Assembly (NCBI GenBank): GCA_001898235.1
Contig: MKTN01000037.1
Span: forward strand, 1-64,000
Direction of reading: 5' to 3'
Source: Gammaproteobacteria bacterium 39-13
GTDB lineage: Bacteria; Pseudomonadota; Gammaproteobacteria; Berkiellales; Berkiellaceae
Length of the DNA: 64,000 nt
Positions 41,101 through 49,240 of the stretch are shown here, in pieces (position 1 is the first letter of the stretch; the number at the start of each line of letters is the position of its first letter). The translations under genes and the position numbers were made by a program. The notes beneath the pieces were generated by a model. It made no database searches and was not told where the DNA came from. It saw only the letters and a list, made by a program, of their open reading frames with translations.

Positions 41101-42213
41101 AGACATCGATGCACGCAAAGCATCTATGAGTAATACGTTGGGGGTGTCTTCGGCCGAAAAGGTAAATTCTTTAGTTTCGTCCTTTTTTTCTGCGGTATAA
41201 GAAAATCCTTTAAAAACTAATTCTTTCAAAGCGGGATGTTGTTTTCTAAGTTCCTCATATTCAGCAAAGGTAATAGTAGGATCGCCTGTGACATGTTCTA
41301 ACAAGCTTTGCGCCCAATTGAAGAAATTTTCGCCTTTATGGATATAACCATCTGTAAATATACCAAGAGCTTGTATGCCTTTCATGCCACCTGCATTGAG
41401 TCCATACATGGAATAAACAACATCTTGAAAGTCTTGAAAATTTAACTGTGCTGACATCGCTGCTATTTGTTCACCATTTAAACCCATTCCCATCATAAAA
41501 GCATTGATGGCACCAGCTGATGCACCAGCAACGGCTTCTAGACTGTCTAGTGCGCCGGTTTCATCCATTGATTTAATGGAGCCAATATAGGCTGCGCCTT
41601 TTGCACCACCACCTTGAGCCGCACCAAAGCGTGTGGGTGGCATGGGGCGAAGATGGCTGTTTTTCATTTGAGATAATTGTTCGGTCTCTTTTAAAATTTG
41701 CCGAAGATTTGGCTCGTTCGACTCACTGAAGGCGGCGAGAATAGGATCAAAAGAACTGGGTTCTTCTTCAAAATCTTCTTCTATGCCAAGCTCAGGATAT
41801 TCTCTTTCTTGTTTTAGTTCTTGATGAGAAAAGCCTTTCTTGTTATATGAATTTAATATTTCGATGATGTGACTATCTCTGGCTGCTGCCCAAACGTTTC
41901 TATCTACAGAAAGAAGGACTTTTGCCGGATCATGTTTTGCTGCAGCCATGAGTTCTTTTAATACCGTCGTCCAACCTTGTTCACAGATAATTTCTAGAAA
42001 ATTAATTTCGCGATCATTAAATTGAATAGGCGTTAGAAGATCAATATGTTCTAAACCGCTAAGTTGAGAGAAAGCTTTGCTAAGTATTTCTGTTGCTTGC
42101 TCTTCTTCAGTTAGACCTTTCTCTGCTTTACCCTTGTTTTTATTTTTTAACAGCATGATGGTTTGTGAAATTAAATCTTCTCTTGCGTTTTCGTTTGGAC
42201 CTTGTAATGCCAT
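38137..42213 (-). CDS. Patatin-like phospholipase with C-terminal ankyrin repeats, cassette 2
   Basis: About 1358 residues, paralogous to 32165-36211 from end to end. From the ATG at 42213 (preceded by GGAG; a GTG five codons upstream is also in frame), the patatin domain has GGGAKG, nucleophile serine ~S232 in GASAG and aspartate ~D399 in FADGG. Ankyrin-like repeats fill the C-terminal half (KNAFHYALDQL, QSPLYLAALANNVPLIQVL, SALTAAAKAGSCEAV). The C-terminal ~60 residues contain an acidic cluster (FIEEEEVTL) like the E-block of Dot/Icm effectors. Likely a secreted phospholipase acting on host membranes (inference). The tail has diverged more than the catalytic domain from that of its paralog. 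Confidence 0.9.
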   Translation of the reverse strand: MALQGPNENAREDLISQTIMLLKNKNKGKAEKGLTEEEQATEILSKAFSQLSGLEHIDLLTPIQFNDREINFLEIICEQGWTTVLKELMAAAKHDPAKVLLSVDRNVWAAARDSHIIEILNSYNKKGFSHQELKQEREYPELGIEEDFEEEPSSFDPILAAFSESNEPNLRQILKETEQLSQMKNSHLRPMPPTRFGAAQGGGAKGAAYIGSIKSMDETGALDSLEAVAGASAGAINAFMMGMGLNGEQIAAMSAQLNFQDFQDVVYSMYGLNAGGMKGIQALGIFTDGYIHKGENFFNWAQSLLEHVTGDPTITFAEYEELRKQHPALKELVFKGFSYTAEKKDETKEFTFSAEDTPNVLLIDALRASMSFPTAFKPWDVRQKDPKTKEISVIGTFADGGIGNNFPIDEFNKKRFQDENYPLQETAHKRSRILVMRNPCSVGLSLCSLEKLDPEITPFTDRIIDLRSKQTATTQSSEKTTEEPMTPRKATLGDLFHGIRVATLGQMIKNEDMEMKYDVYKGQVVQVYPEEVGTLEFNLSPTKQKNITESGYQAWLKWEEKFRDPSLIYPEERAPELIIPRGKEKEALLKLFIENFAGLLKEAEAKRHHPNPAFRDISINQRMKFHSFMIQEGIRKCKEFGLPFEELLAIAHKQVIEQHQERKKDKQELKKHLDTFINPASKTKILLSLMKSTKKADHLKALRLFCGSMSNAIDLVARSRGKILAAAAQSGNAELLNGMLTHLRDNWNMMYQQGRKPSYTLEGVINDSSRESLYKYALESENYRDVVDVLLAGGVDPLRLDKDGKNAFHYALDQLNQGKVDTGILEFLINKVESTQDISLSAMNFGPHGDTLGHYIIKHANADALKRLKNNPELLKKLISPYASNYDDVNCQELAAHHSQVLLGESSPKSMFESIIVSDPHSLESTSGPSTLEDQDNEEMMRLRNECAMVYEAKKPQSREEWKEYITTHAPGYQQAKTEALKLKEALRNAITSNNEKDLERMIKSMSAEQCLLLLGATNILHPKNEQKLSFIFECAISHDPTQQATAAKAVELLCKKIYDNGRKFPQAYKGMLDLLQTKHEQQSPLYLAALANNVPLIQVLRSYDVSVNHAGPLDCPSALTAAAKAGSCEAVSAIIASKPNLGFASTFRTIERSKALDINGKSLFHHLASCTGNPKQVAEAFYNALYTGSGTVRVVTIAGYLQSYTGITDNAGHSCFRYLLQNPNAKEILAGLVIKGKGYTTANSWYLDTYFDFTTKRNDGYTDLEWAYKSNPELAAFIAKNMYYPDVAEKAKKLIDKESEIALEDEFTFIEEEEVTLSKKPVTPRYSSKRNEEKGSTSAPIDEKDKSNKKGTDQKPF

Positions 42214-42253
42214 GACAGCAATCTCCACTCATTAATTAAAGCTTTCTCAATAG

Positions 42254-42267
42254 GACTATTAATAGTC
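42254..42267. promoter_or_regulatory. 14-bp palindrome upstream of patatin gene 2
   Basis: GACTATTAATAGTC, perfect palindrome about 40 bases upstream of the patatin start codon. Position suits an operator, but a palindrome of this size can occur by chance in 64 kb. Confidence 0.3.
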
Positions 42268-42451
42268 TAAATAGTTCCATTGAAGGATTTTGGAAATTAT
42301 GTCATCTAGGTAAGTAAGTATCCACTCACAAATGATTAAAGCAGGTTTTGAACTGATAAACGTAGAAAATTGGAGAAAAAAAGAGATGAATGGAAAATGG
42401 AAGCAAGATTTAGTAAAGGTGTAATATATCGTTTTATAGGAGGAGATAAGT

Positions 42452-42997
42452 TCAGAAAGGATGGGATAATGCTTTGGCGAAATTCCATAAATTAGCAAAA
42501 GAGTCGATCCCTTTTAATTTTTCCATATGCTTTTGATATGTTTTTTGTCCATTCCCAGTATGCACCAAAACAGGTTTGGCATTTGCTGCAATAGCAGCTT
42601 CTATGTCTCGCATGGAATCCCCAACGAAGGGGACATTTTCTAGGGTTGTTAACCCATAAGTAGAAGCAATTTGTTGGAGTAGCCCGGGTTTCGGTTTGCG
42701 ACACAAACAATCATCATTGGGTCCATGTGGGCAATAAAAAATTCCCTCAATCTTGCCGCCAAGATGGTGTAGGGCATCATGCATTTTCTGGTGGATTTTT
42801 TGCAGCATTTCTTCGCTATAATACCCACGAGCAAGCCCTGATTGATTGGTTGCAATCGTTACAGTAAAGCCGTGCTGATTTAGCAATGCAATGGCTTCAA
42901 GGCTGCCTGGGATCGGGTGCCATTCCTCTGGTGATTTGATGTAATCCTCAGAGTCAATGTTAATGACACCATCTCTATCTAGAATAACCATCTTCAT
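42452..42997 (-). CDS. gmhB: D-glycero-D-manno-heptose-1,7-bisphosphate 7-phosphatase GmhB
   Basis: 181-residue HAD phosphatase in ADP-heptose synthesis for the LPS core. The DRDGVIN motif carries D7 and D9, TNQSG is motif II, and the zinc-binding loop CPHGPNDDCLCRKPKPG and GDSMRDIEAA (motif IV) follow. The start overlaps the glyS stop (ATGA). The sequence after it to 42230 contains no gene I would accept. Confidence 0.95.
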   Translation of the reverse strand: MKMVILDRDGVINIDSEDYIKSPEEWHPIPGSLEAIALLNQHGFTVTIATNQSGLARGYYSEEMLQKIHQKMHDALHHLGGKIEGIFYCPHGPNDDCLCRKPKPGLLQQIASTYGLTTLENVPFVGDSMRDIEAAIAANAKPVLVHTGNGQKTYQKHMEKLKGIDSFANLWNFAKALSHPF

Positions 42998-45075
42998 AAT
43001 GCAAGCTTAGAAATATCAGCAATTTGCATAAACAATGCAGATAAGTGGCTGAGCAAGTTGATGCGATTTTTTTTAAGCTCTTGATCATCCGTCATGACCA
43101 TCACTTCATCAAAGAAAGTATCTACAGGTTTTTGGAGTTGGGCTAGTAACACTAAAGCTTCTTGGTATTTCCCGTTTTGAATCAACGGCGTTGCTTGAAT
43201 TTTTAGAGTGCTAATAGCATCGCTTAAGTCTTTTTCCGCCTTTTCTTTAAGAAGAGAAGCCTCAATTTCAGGCAATTTTTGCATATTCAGCATAATACCG
43301 CCTTTTTGCAATATATTGCGTACCCTCTTATTGGCAGCACTTAAGTTTTGCGCCTCTGGTAAGGTTTGGAAGTAGTTGACCGCTAAAACGCGGCGGCTAC
43401 AGTCATAGGGTTGGGTGAGACGGTTTGCCATGACTGCTTCTAGTACTTGTATGCTGACATTTTGCTCTTGGTACCAGGCTTTAAACCGTTCAAAGCAAAA
43501 AGTAACCACTTGCGGAATAACTTCAGCATCAATTAAGTTGCCATAACCATGTCTTGCGATATGACAAAGCTCTTCTAAATCCAGCGTTAATTGGTTTTCT
43601 ATTAAAATTCTTAAGATCCCTAAGGCTTGACGACGTAAACCAAAAGGATCTTTATCACCAGAAGGAATTTGGCCAATACCAAAAATACCTATTAATGTGT
43701 CGAGCCGATCAGCGAGTGCAATACAGATCCCAATAGGGGACTGGGGTAAAACATCCTTAGCAAATCGCGGCAAATAACTTTCTTTGATAGCTAAAGCGAC
43801 TTCTTTGTTTTCACCATCGTTAAGTGCGTAGTAATTTCCCATAATGCCTTGTAGCTCAGGAAATTCAAATACCATCTCAGTGAGTAGATCCGCTTTACAT
43901 AATTTTCCTGCACGTTCGCATAATTGACTGGGGATCCCCATTTGCTTACCGATGAGCCCTGCTAATTTTGCAATACGCTGGCTTTTGTCATAGAGCGTGC
44001 CTAAACGTTTTTGGAAAATCATATTTTTTAATCCCTCTAGCCTTGAGACTAAAGGCGTTTTTCTATCTTGATCGTAGAAAAACTTTGCATCAGAAAGTCG
44101 CGCATGCATCACGCGTTCGTTACCTTTAACAATATTATCAGCAGGCTTGGCTTCTGTATTGCTAATTAAGATAAAGGTAGGCAACAATTTTCCTTCATTA
44201 TCATTGATGGCAAAACATTTTTGATGATTTTGCATAGAGGAAATCAGTGCTTCTTGCGGGACTTCTAAAAATGCTTTGTTAAAATGCGCATATAATGGCA
44301 CAGGCCATTCGACCAAGCCACTTACTTGATCAAGTAAGGATTCTTCAATAATAGCTTGTCCTTGATTTTCTCTAGCAAGAGCATTAATCGCTTCTTGGAT
44401 CACTTTTTCGCGTTCCTGTTGATCTGCCATCACTTTAACGGCTTTGAGTGCCTCTACATAATGATTGGCATGAGATAAAGTAATTGCCTCAGGAAAATGG
44501 AAACGATGCCCGCGTGTGCGGTTGCTGGCAGTTAACCCAAAAACCTGAATGGGTAAGGTTGTAGAGCCGTGAAGAGCCATGATCCAATGAAGAGGACGTA
44601 AGAATTCAACTTTACTATCTCCCCAGCGCATTCTTTTGGTTGCGGGGATCTCATTGAGTGCTTGTTCGACGATACTGGGCAAAAGCTCAATAAGTTTTTT
44701 ACCACTTTCTTCTTGCTCAAATACCAGCCAAGCGCCTTGTGCGCTTTCCTGTGTTTGCAGTTGTTCTATACTGACGCCACAACCGCGTGCAAAGCCTAAT
44801 GCGGCAGGAGTAGGCTGCCCTTTGGCATCATAAGCACTTGCTAAAGCAGGCCCACGTTTTTGGATAATCCGCGTGGGTTGTTCAGAAGGCACATCATATA
44901 TTCGTGCTGCTATTCGTCTTGGCGTGACAAAATGTTCTGTTTTTCCGTAGGAAATCCCAAGGAGATTGAAGGCTTGGCAAATTTGCTTAACAAAAGCGTT
45001 GGACAGCCTTCCCAAATGGCTAGGGGGAAGTTCTTCGGTGCCAATTTCAATTAATAACGTGTCATTCACTGCCAT
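42994..45075 (-). CDS. glyS: Glycine-tRNA ligase beta subunit
   Basis: 693-residue beta subunit of the heterotetrameric bacterial glycyl-tRNA synthetase, opening LLIEIGTEELPPSHL. The conserved KRMRWGDSKVEFLRPLHWI, PLYAHFNKAFLEVPQEALI and ALADRLDTLIGIFGIGQIPSGDKDPFGLRRQALG blocks are present, the last from the HD-like domain. It recognises tRNA-Gly and works with GlyQ. It lies nine bases after glyQ and overlaps gmhB by four. Confidence 0.97.
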   Translation of the reverse strand: MAVNDTLLIEIGTEELPPSHLGRLSNAFVKQICQAFNLLGISYGKTEHFVTPRRIAARIYDVPSEQPTRIIQKRGPALASAYDAKGQPTPAALGFARGCGVSIEQLQTQESAQGAWLVFEQEESGKKLIELLPSIVEQALNEIPATKRMRWGDSKVEFLRPLHWIMALHGSTTLPIQVFGLTASNRTRGHRFHFPEAITLSHANHYVEALKAVKVMADQQEREKVIQEAINALARENQGQAIIEESLLDQVSGLVEWPVPLYAHFNKAFLEVPQEALISSMQNHQKCFAINDNEGKLLPTFILISNTEAKPADNIVKGNERVMHARLSDAKFFYDQDRKTPLVSRLEGLKNMIFQKRLGTLYDKSQRIAKLAGLIGKQMGIPSQLCERAGKLCKADLLTEMVFEFPELQGIMGNYYALNDGENKEVALAIKESYLPRFAKDVLPQSPIGICIALADRLDTLIGIFGIGQIPSGDKDPFGLRRQALGILRILIENQLTLDLEELCHIARHGYGNLIDAEVIPQVVTFCFERFKAWYQEQNVSIQVLEAVMANRLTQPYDCSRRVLAVNYFQTLPEAQNLSAANKRVRNILQKGGIMLNMQKLPEIEASLLKEKAEKDLSDAISTLKIQATPLIQNGKYQEALVLLAQLQKPVDTFFDEVMVMTDDQELKKNRINLLSHLSALFMQIADISKLAL

Positions 45076-45084
45076 AGCGTTCTC

Positions 45085-45993
45085 TTATGCTTTTGCTAGT
45101 AAAGGAAACCCGAGAGCTTCACGGGCGATAAAATAAGATTGTGCCACTTCTTTGGCGAGATTTCGTACGCGCAAAATATATCGTTGTCGTTCTGTGACAG
45201 CAATAGCACTTCTGGCATCGAGCAAGTTAAAGGTATGCGATGCCTTGAGCACTAATTCATAAGCGGGTAAAGGTAAATTCGCTTCAATCAGTTTCTGGCA
45301 TTCTTTTTCATAATCATCGAAATGAGAAAATAGCATTTCAGTATTGGCCAATTCGAAATTATAGGCAGACATTTCCACTTCATTTTGATGGAAAACATCA
45401 CCATAAGTAACATCTCCATTAGGCGTTCTTGCCCAGAGAAGATCAAACATGCTGTCCTTATTTTGAATATGCATGCCTAAGCGTTCAAGACCATATGCGA
45501 GCTCACCTGTGACAGGTTGGCATTCAAGGCCGCCAGCTTGTTGGAAATAGGTAAATTGCGTTGCTTCCATACCGTTTAACCACACTTCCCACCCTAGTCC
45601 CCAGGCGCCCAGCGTAGGAGATTCCCAGTTATCTTCAACAAAGCGAATATCATTTTCAACAGGATCGATGCCAATCGCACGCAAGGAATCAAGATACAAT
45701 TCTTGAATGTTTAAAGGCGAAGGCTTTAAAACCACTTGATACTGATGAAAGAGCTGAGTACGGTTAGGGTTGTCGCCATATCGACCATCGGTAGGACGCC
45801 GAGAGGGCTGGACATGTGCGGCATACCAAGGCTCTGGGCCTATGGCTCTTAAGAAAGAAGCAGGATGAAAAGTCCCTGCGCCGACTTCCATATCCAGAGG
45901 TTGCAGAATAACGCACCCTTGTTTAGCCCAAAATCGGTGTAATGCCTGGATAATTTCTGAAAAGGTATAAGGTTTTACATTATCGCCTGTCAT
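45085..45993 (-). CDS. glyQ: Glycine-tRNA ligase alpha subunit
   Basis: 302-residue catalytic alpha subunit. [20 protein letters not shown] opens it; [41 protein letters not shown] and [20 protein letters not shown] are strongly conserved. First gene of glyQ-glyS-gmhB. No T-box or similar leader is visible upstream. Confidence 0.98.
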   Translation of the reverse strand: MTGDNVKPYTFSEIIQALHRFWAKQGCVILQPLDMEVGAGTFHPASFLRAIGPEPWYAAHVQPSRRPTDGRYGDNPNRTQLFHQYQVVLKPSPLNIQELYLDSLRAIGIDPVENDIRFVEDNWESPTLGAWGLGWEVWLNGMEATQFTYFQQAGGLECQPVTGELAYGLERLGMHIQNKDSMFDLLWARTPNGDVTYGDVFHQNEVEMSAYNFELANTEMLFSHFDDYEKECQKLIEANLPLPAYELVLKASHTFNLLDARSAIAVTERQRYILRVRNLAKEVAQSYFIAREALGFPLLAKA

Positions 45994-46079
45994 GGATCAA
46001 AGAGGTTCCTGTATTGCTGCCAGGGGTGGCCTAGTAGTATACACTGGGCCACTCCTTGACAGAAATACAAACCTTTATA

Positions 46080-46103
46080 TTTGAAAGTTTGTTTGCTTTC
46101 AAA
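46080..46103 (-). terminator. Hairpin after the 46118-47476 gene
   Basis: TTTGAAAG and CTTTCAAA form a perfect 8-bp stem with an eight-base loop, 15 bases beyond the stop codon. The T-run is weak, so efficiency is uncertain. Confidence 0.4.
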
Positions 46104-46117
46104 TTGAGTGTGAAGAA

Positions 46118-47476
46118 TTAAGTAAGTTTGGGCGAGCTGGGTGATTTTGGCAGCTCAAGACCATGCTCATGGCAGTGTTGAGATATTTTTTGGATTTTTT
46201 GCCTCAACTTTTCTATTTCATGAGCTTGGGAGACATTTTTTCTAAATGCATTAAGAATGGATCTCACGGTGGTAGGGCTGCCTGAAATATGGCCTTCTGG
46301 CGTTTTTCCTTTAATGCGATCAAAAGCCGGATCATAGGGTTGTCCATGTATTACGCCATCGATTGTAACACCAGGTTGTCGTTTTTGTTCAGGATCAGCA
46401 TAGAGAAAAATAGCATCTCTAACAGAGTTGGCCGCTTCTTCTCCTGATTTTAAACCATGGCAAACGACCTCCACCAACATGTCATCGCGTTGTGTGGCCG
46501 ATGTGGCTGGACTTTTGGGTGTGGGATCATAATGGTTAACAAAATCCTGCTTATTTGTTCTTAATTCATTTGCCATGTGGAAATGAAATTCTTGATAATG
46601 TGGGCTATGAGAAGAAATATTATTCACCGCTCTTTTCATGTTCTCCACATCACCTATTTCACGATAAAACATCGCAAGGTGACAAAAAACATCAAGGTGT
46701 CCTTCATTTTGGGCAACAAATGCCAATTGTTCTGTCGCTTCTAATTGCTGTTGTAAAAGACTAGGATCAGCTTGAAAATTGCTTGAGCGTAGTTGCTCAT
46801 ATAAAAATCTCGCTGTTTGAAAAGCCATTAGAAAATCGATGTTGCTTTTCCATTGCGTATTTTTCAGTATATCGTAAACGCTGCAGTTATCACTTTCTTT
46901 TGTTGCACGAGAAAGCGCAAAAAGATTAAGACGGTGGAATTTTTCTAAGGTGATATTTAACCATTTATGTAATCCATTGTAGGCGCCCAGCGCGATAAAC
47001 CAAAACGGTGTACAGCCTTTTTGATCGCCAACATCGATTGTATCATTGAAGCCAAGTAGATCCTGATAAGCAAGTTGATTAAAGGGGATTTTATTTAGAA
47101 GTATCGTTAAAGCAGTTTTTGCTTCGGGAAGACCACTGATAGCGGATAATGTTAACAGCTGAAATGGGCTATATCCTGCATAATTTCCTTTAACCGCTTT
47201 AGTTCTAAAATCTAACGCCGCAAGTTTTTCTAAAGATGTAGCTTCGTCGATGACTAAAGGGAGCAATTTGGGGAAAATGTTACAAATGACAAAAAATAAA
47301 GAATTACCTTGCTGCAGGCCGTTCGTGAATTGGGTATTTAAATCTATTTCTTGAGGATGTTCTTTTAAAAGCGTAATGATATTTCTTTTGGAGTTATAAT
47401 TGGTATCACCAATTTCGTTAAAAAGCTTGCTCATGTAATAAGCAAGACGTTCTTGCGGCGTTTGTTTTCCTGGCAT
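46118..47476 (-). CDS. Unrecognised protein with degenerate ankyrin/helical repeats
   Basis: 452 residues with no clear family. Residues ~60-190 have repeat-like stretches resembling weak ankyrin repeats (YSPFQLLTLSAISGLPEAKTA, CTPFWFIALGAYNGL). Residues ~225-310 look like helical, TPR-like hairpins (LAFVAQNEGHLDVFCHLAMF). The C-terminus (~400-452) has a short coiled coil and a polar tail ending KSPSSPKLT. No signal peptide or membrane segment. It stands alone between glyQ and a transporter gene. With so many ankyrin effectors nearby, it may be another, but nothing in it shows a catalytic function. Confidence 0.6.
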   Translation of the reverse strand: MPGKQTPQERLAYYMSKLFNEIGDTNYNSKRNIITLLKEHPQEIDLNTQFTNGLQQGNSLFFVICNIFPKLLPLVIDEATSLEKLAALDFRTKAVKGNYAGYSPFQLLTLSAISGLPEAKTALTILLNKIPFNQLAYQDLLGFNDTIDVGDQKGCTPFWFIALGAYNGLHKWLNITLEKFHRLNLFALSRATKESDNCSVYDILKNTQWKSNIDFLMAFQTARFLYEQLRSSNFQADPSLLQQQLEATEQLAFVAQNEGHLDVFCHLAMFYREIGDVENMKRAVNNISSHSPHYQEFHFHMANELRTNKQDFVNHYDPTPKSPATSATQRDDMLVEVVCHGLKSGEEAANSVRDAIFLYADPEQKRQPGVTIDGVIHGQPYDPAFDRIKGKTPEGHISGSPTTVRSILNAFRKNVSQAHEIEKLRQKIQKISQHCHEHGLELPKSPSSPKLT

Positions 47477-47587
47477 ATTTTAACTCTTTTTTGTTATAAG
47501 TTTTAGACGATGAAAAGAAAGCAAAGGTTGAAAAAACGAAGTTTATTCAAACATAAGCGCTATTGCAACCTCTGGATATTTATCTAT

Positions 47588-47609
47588 GTCTCTTGCCATA
47601 GCAAGAGAC
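47588..47609 (-). terminator. Hairpin after APC transporter gene
   Basis: GTCTCTTGC, loop CATA, GCAAGAGAC: a perfect 9-bp stem just beyond the stop of the transporter gene, followed on the minus strand by an AT-rich tract. Confidence 0.55.
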
Positions 47610-47615
47610 AAGAGA

Positions 47616-48953
47616 TCATGCAAGTGTGTTAGCCAAGATCTTTTCAGGAAGAGGTTTTTCAGAAAGGAAATTTATTTTTCTTTTTTGAAAAAGAAAAACA
47701 GGAATGCCGCTTAATACAAAAAGACTGGCAATAAACAGCGTTTTAAGAGGCGTCGCAGAAATGATCCAGCCACAAAAAATAAGCGCTGCGAAGGTATATA
47801 GCCAGGGTAACAAGGTGGTCTTGTCTTTTTGTGTCCACAACAGTTTTAGGTGGGCCAAGCAGCAAAAAGCGTAAACAAAAAGAAAGCAGATCACTGAGAA
47901 ATCAATGATGACATTGATTTGTTTAGCTAAAGTCTCATTTTGCGTGAGAAATAAAAGTGGCAGAATACCAATTGAACTAACGAGCAATGCCCAAAACGGT
48001 GCACCATGACGATTCTTTTTGCTGAAAATTTCCGGCATTAATTTATCTTGTGCAAGCCCGAGTGCAATTTGACCGCTTGCAAGGATCCAAGCATTGAGGG
48101 TGCCAATACAGACAATAGCCGCTATTAAAGAAATCATTAAATGCCAATTACCAGCAAACATAAAGCGTGCCGCATCTGCATAAGGGGCGGTTGATGTTAT
48201 CAGTTCGTTAGCAGGCAAGGCGCCCATAATTCCTAAACTATTGAAGAAATACAATACAGCGACAAACAGCGTACCTAAGACCACTGCACGAGGAATTGTT
48301 TTCGTAGGATTTTCAACACTACCTGCTGGTGTCGTGCCCGATTCTAGACCAATAAAGCCCCATAATGTCAGCATAGTTACGTTCTTTAAGATACTGGAAA
48401 GATCTTGTGAAGCAGAATCTACGATTGACATTGAAGCAAAGTTTTCCTTGTTGAAAAAGAAAAGTGCAATAAAGGGAACAAGAAGTAAGGGGATTGTTTT
48501 AAGCGCGGTGAGAAAAAATTCTACTCTACCTGCTGTTTGTACGCCTTTAAAGTTAATAGCGGTGATGGCCACCAATAAGGCAACTTCTAAAATAAGTTTA
48601 ATATAAGAAGGGATATCGCCAAGCAAGGGGGTAAGATATCCCACGCTTGCTGTGATGACTGCGGTCGTGCTGACCCATGAAATTACCCAATATGTCCATC
48701 CTGTAAAAAAGCCACAGGAGGGTCCGAAGGCTTCTTGTACGTAAGCATGCGGGCCGCCGGTGCGGGGAAAGCGTGTGCAAAGGGCTGCAAAGACTAATGC
48801 AAGCATGACAGCGCCGATGCCGGAGATCAGCCATCCTGCAAGGCTTAACGCTCCAAATGGGGCAAGACTGGCGGGTAACATGAATATGCCAGAGCCGATT
48901 TGGCTACCGGTGACTAAAGCAAATACTGACCAAAATGTGAGTTTACGAGACAT
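47616..48953 (-). CDS. APC-family amino-acid antiporter/permease (AdiC/PotE-like)
   Basis: 445 residues with about twelve membrane helices. The helix-1 motif SQIGSGIFMLPASLAPFG is the unwound substrate-binding segment of the basic amino acid/polyamine antiporter (APA) group, and helix 2-3 sequences (TRFPRTGGPHAYVQEAFGP) also resemble AdiC and PotE. It probably exchanges a basic amino acid or polyamine across the inner membrane. No decarboxylase gene is next to it, so coupling to acid resistance is not supported by context. Substrate is not determinable from sequence. Confidence 0.85.
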   Translation of the reverse strand: MSRKLTFWSVFALVTGSQIGSGIFMLPASLAPFGALSLAGWLISGIGAVMLALVFAALCTRFPRTGGPHAYVQEAFGPSCGFFTGWTYWVISWVSTTAVITASVGYLTPLLGDIPSYIKLILEVALLVAITAINFKGVQTAGRVEFFLTALKTIPLLLVPFIALFFFNKENFASMSIVDSASQDLSSILKNVTMLTLWGFIGLESGTTPAGSVENPTKTIPRAVVLGTLFVAVLYFFNSLGIMGALPANELITSTAPYADAARFMFAGNWHLMISLIAAIVCIGTLNAWILASGQIALGLAQDKLMPEIFSKKNRHGAPFWALLVSSIGILPLLFLTQNETLAKQINVIIDFSVICFLFVYAFCCLAHLKLLWTQKDKTTLLPWLYTFAALIFCGWIISATPLKTLFIASLFVLSGIPVFLFQKRKINFLSEKPLPEKILANTLA

Positions 48954-49206
48954 CTTATGCTCCCAAGTCTATCAGGGGATCACTAAATTCTTTAAAAAAA
49001 CAGATTAAATGTGACGGTGAATGTGCTCCCTAGGGAGACTTTCGGTAGGACTTGGCATGAAAATGATGTATGTGAAACATTTAAGATCGTCGTTATTAAG
49101 ATAAACTTCGATCACCTTATGCCGAGGTGACTTTTCTGTCAAGTTAAAAATGCTTTAATGTTTCGAATCAGGTGACCGGCGTGAATCGGGGAAAGTCTTG
49201 GGCTTT

Positions 49207-49240
49207 AAGCGACTGATTTTTACCTGTTATCAGTTCGCTT
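49207..49240 (-). terminator. Hairpin overlapping the trkH stop
   Basis: AAGCGACTGAT and ATCAGTTCGCTT pair with one bulged base around an 11-base loop and include the trkH stop codon. It is a probable 3' end for the def-fmt-rsmB-trkA-trkH transcript, though no T-run follows. Confidence 0.45.

Noticed and set aside
42259..42498. 79-codon minus-strand ORF downstream of gmhB
   Set aside because: Overlaps the gmhB end, low-complexity hydrophobic and aromatic composition, no ribosome-binding site.
46020..46056. Hairpin upstream of glyQ as a possible T-box or riboswitch
   Set aside because: Only one imperfect GGGTGGCC/GGCCACTC stem; no T-box sequence and T-boxes are not expected in this group.
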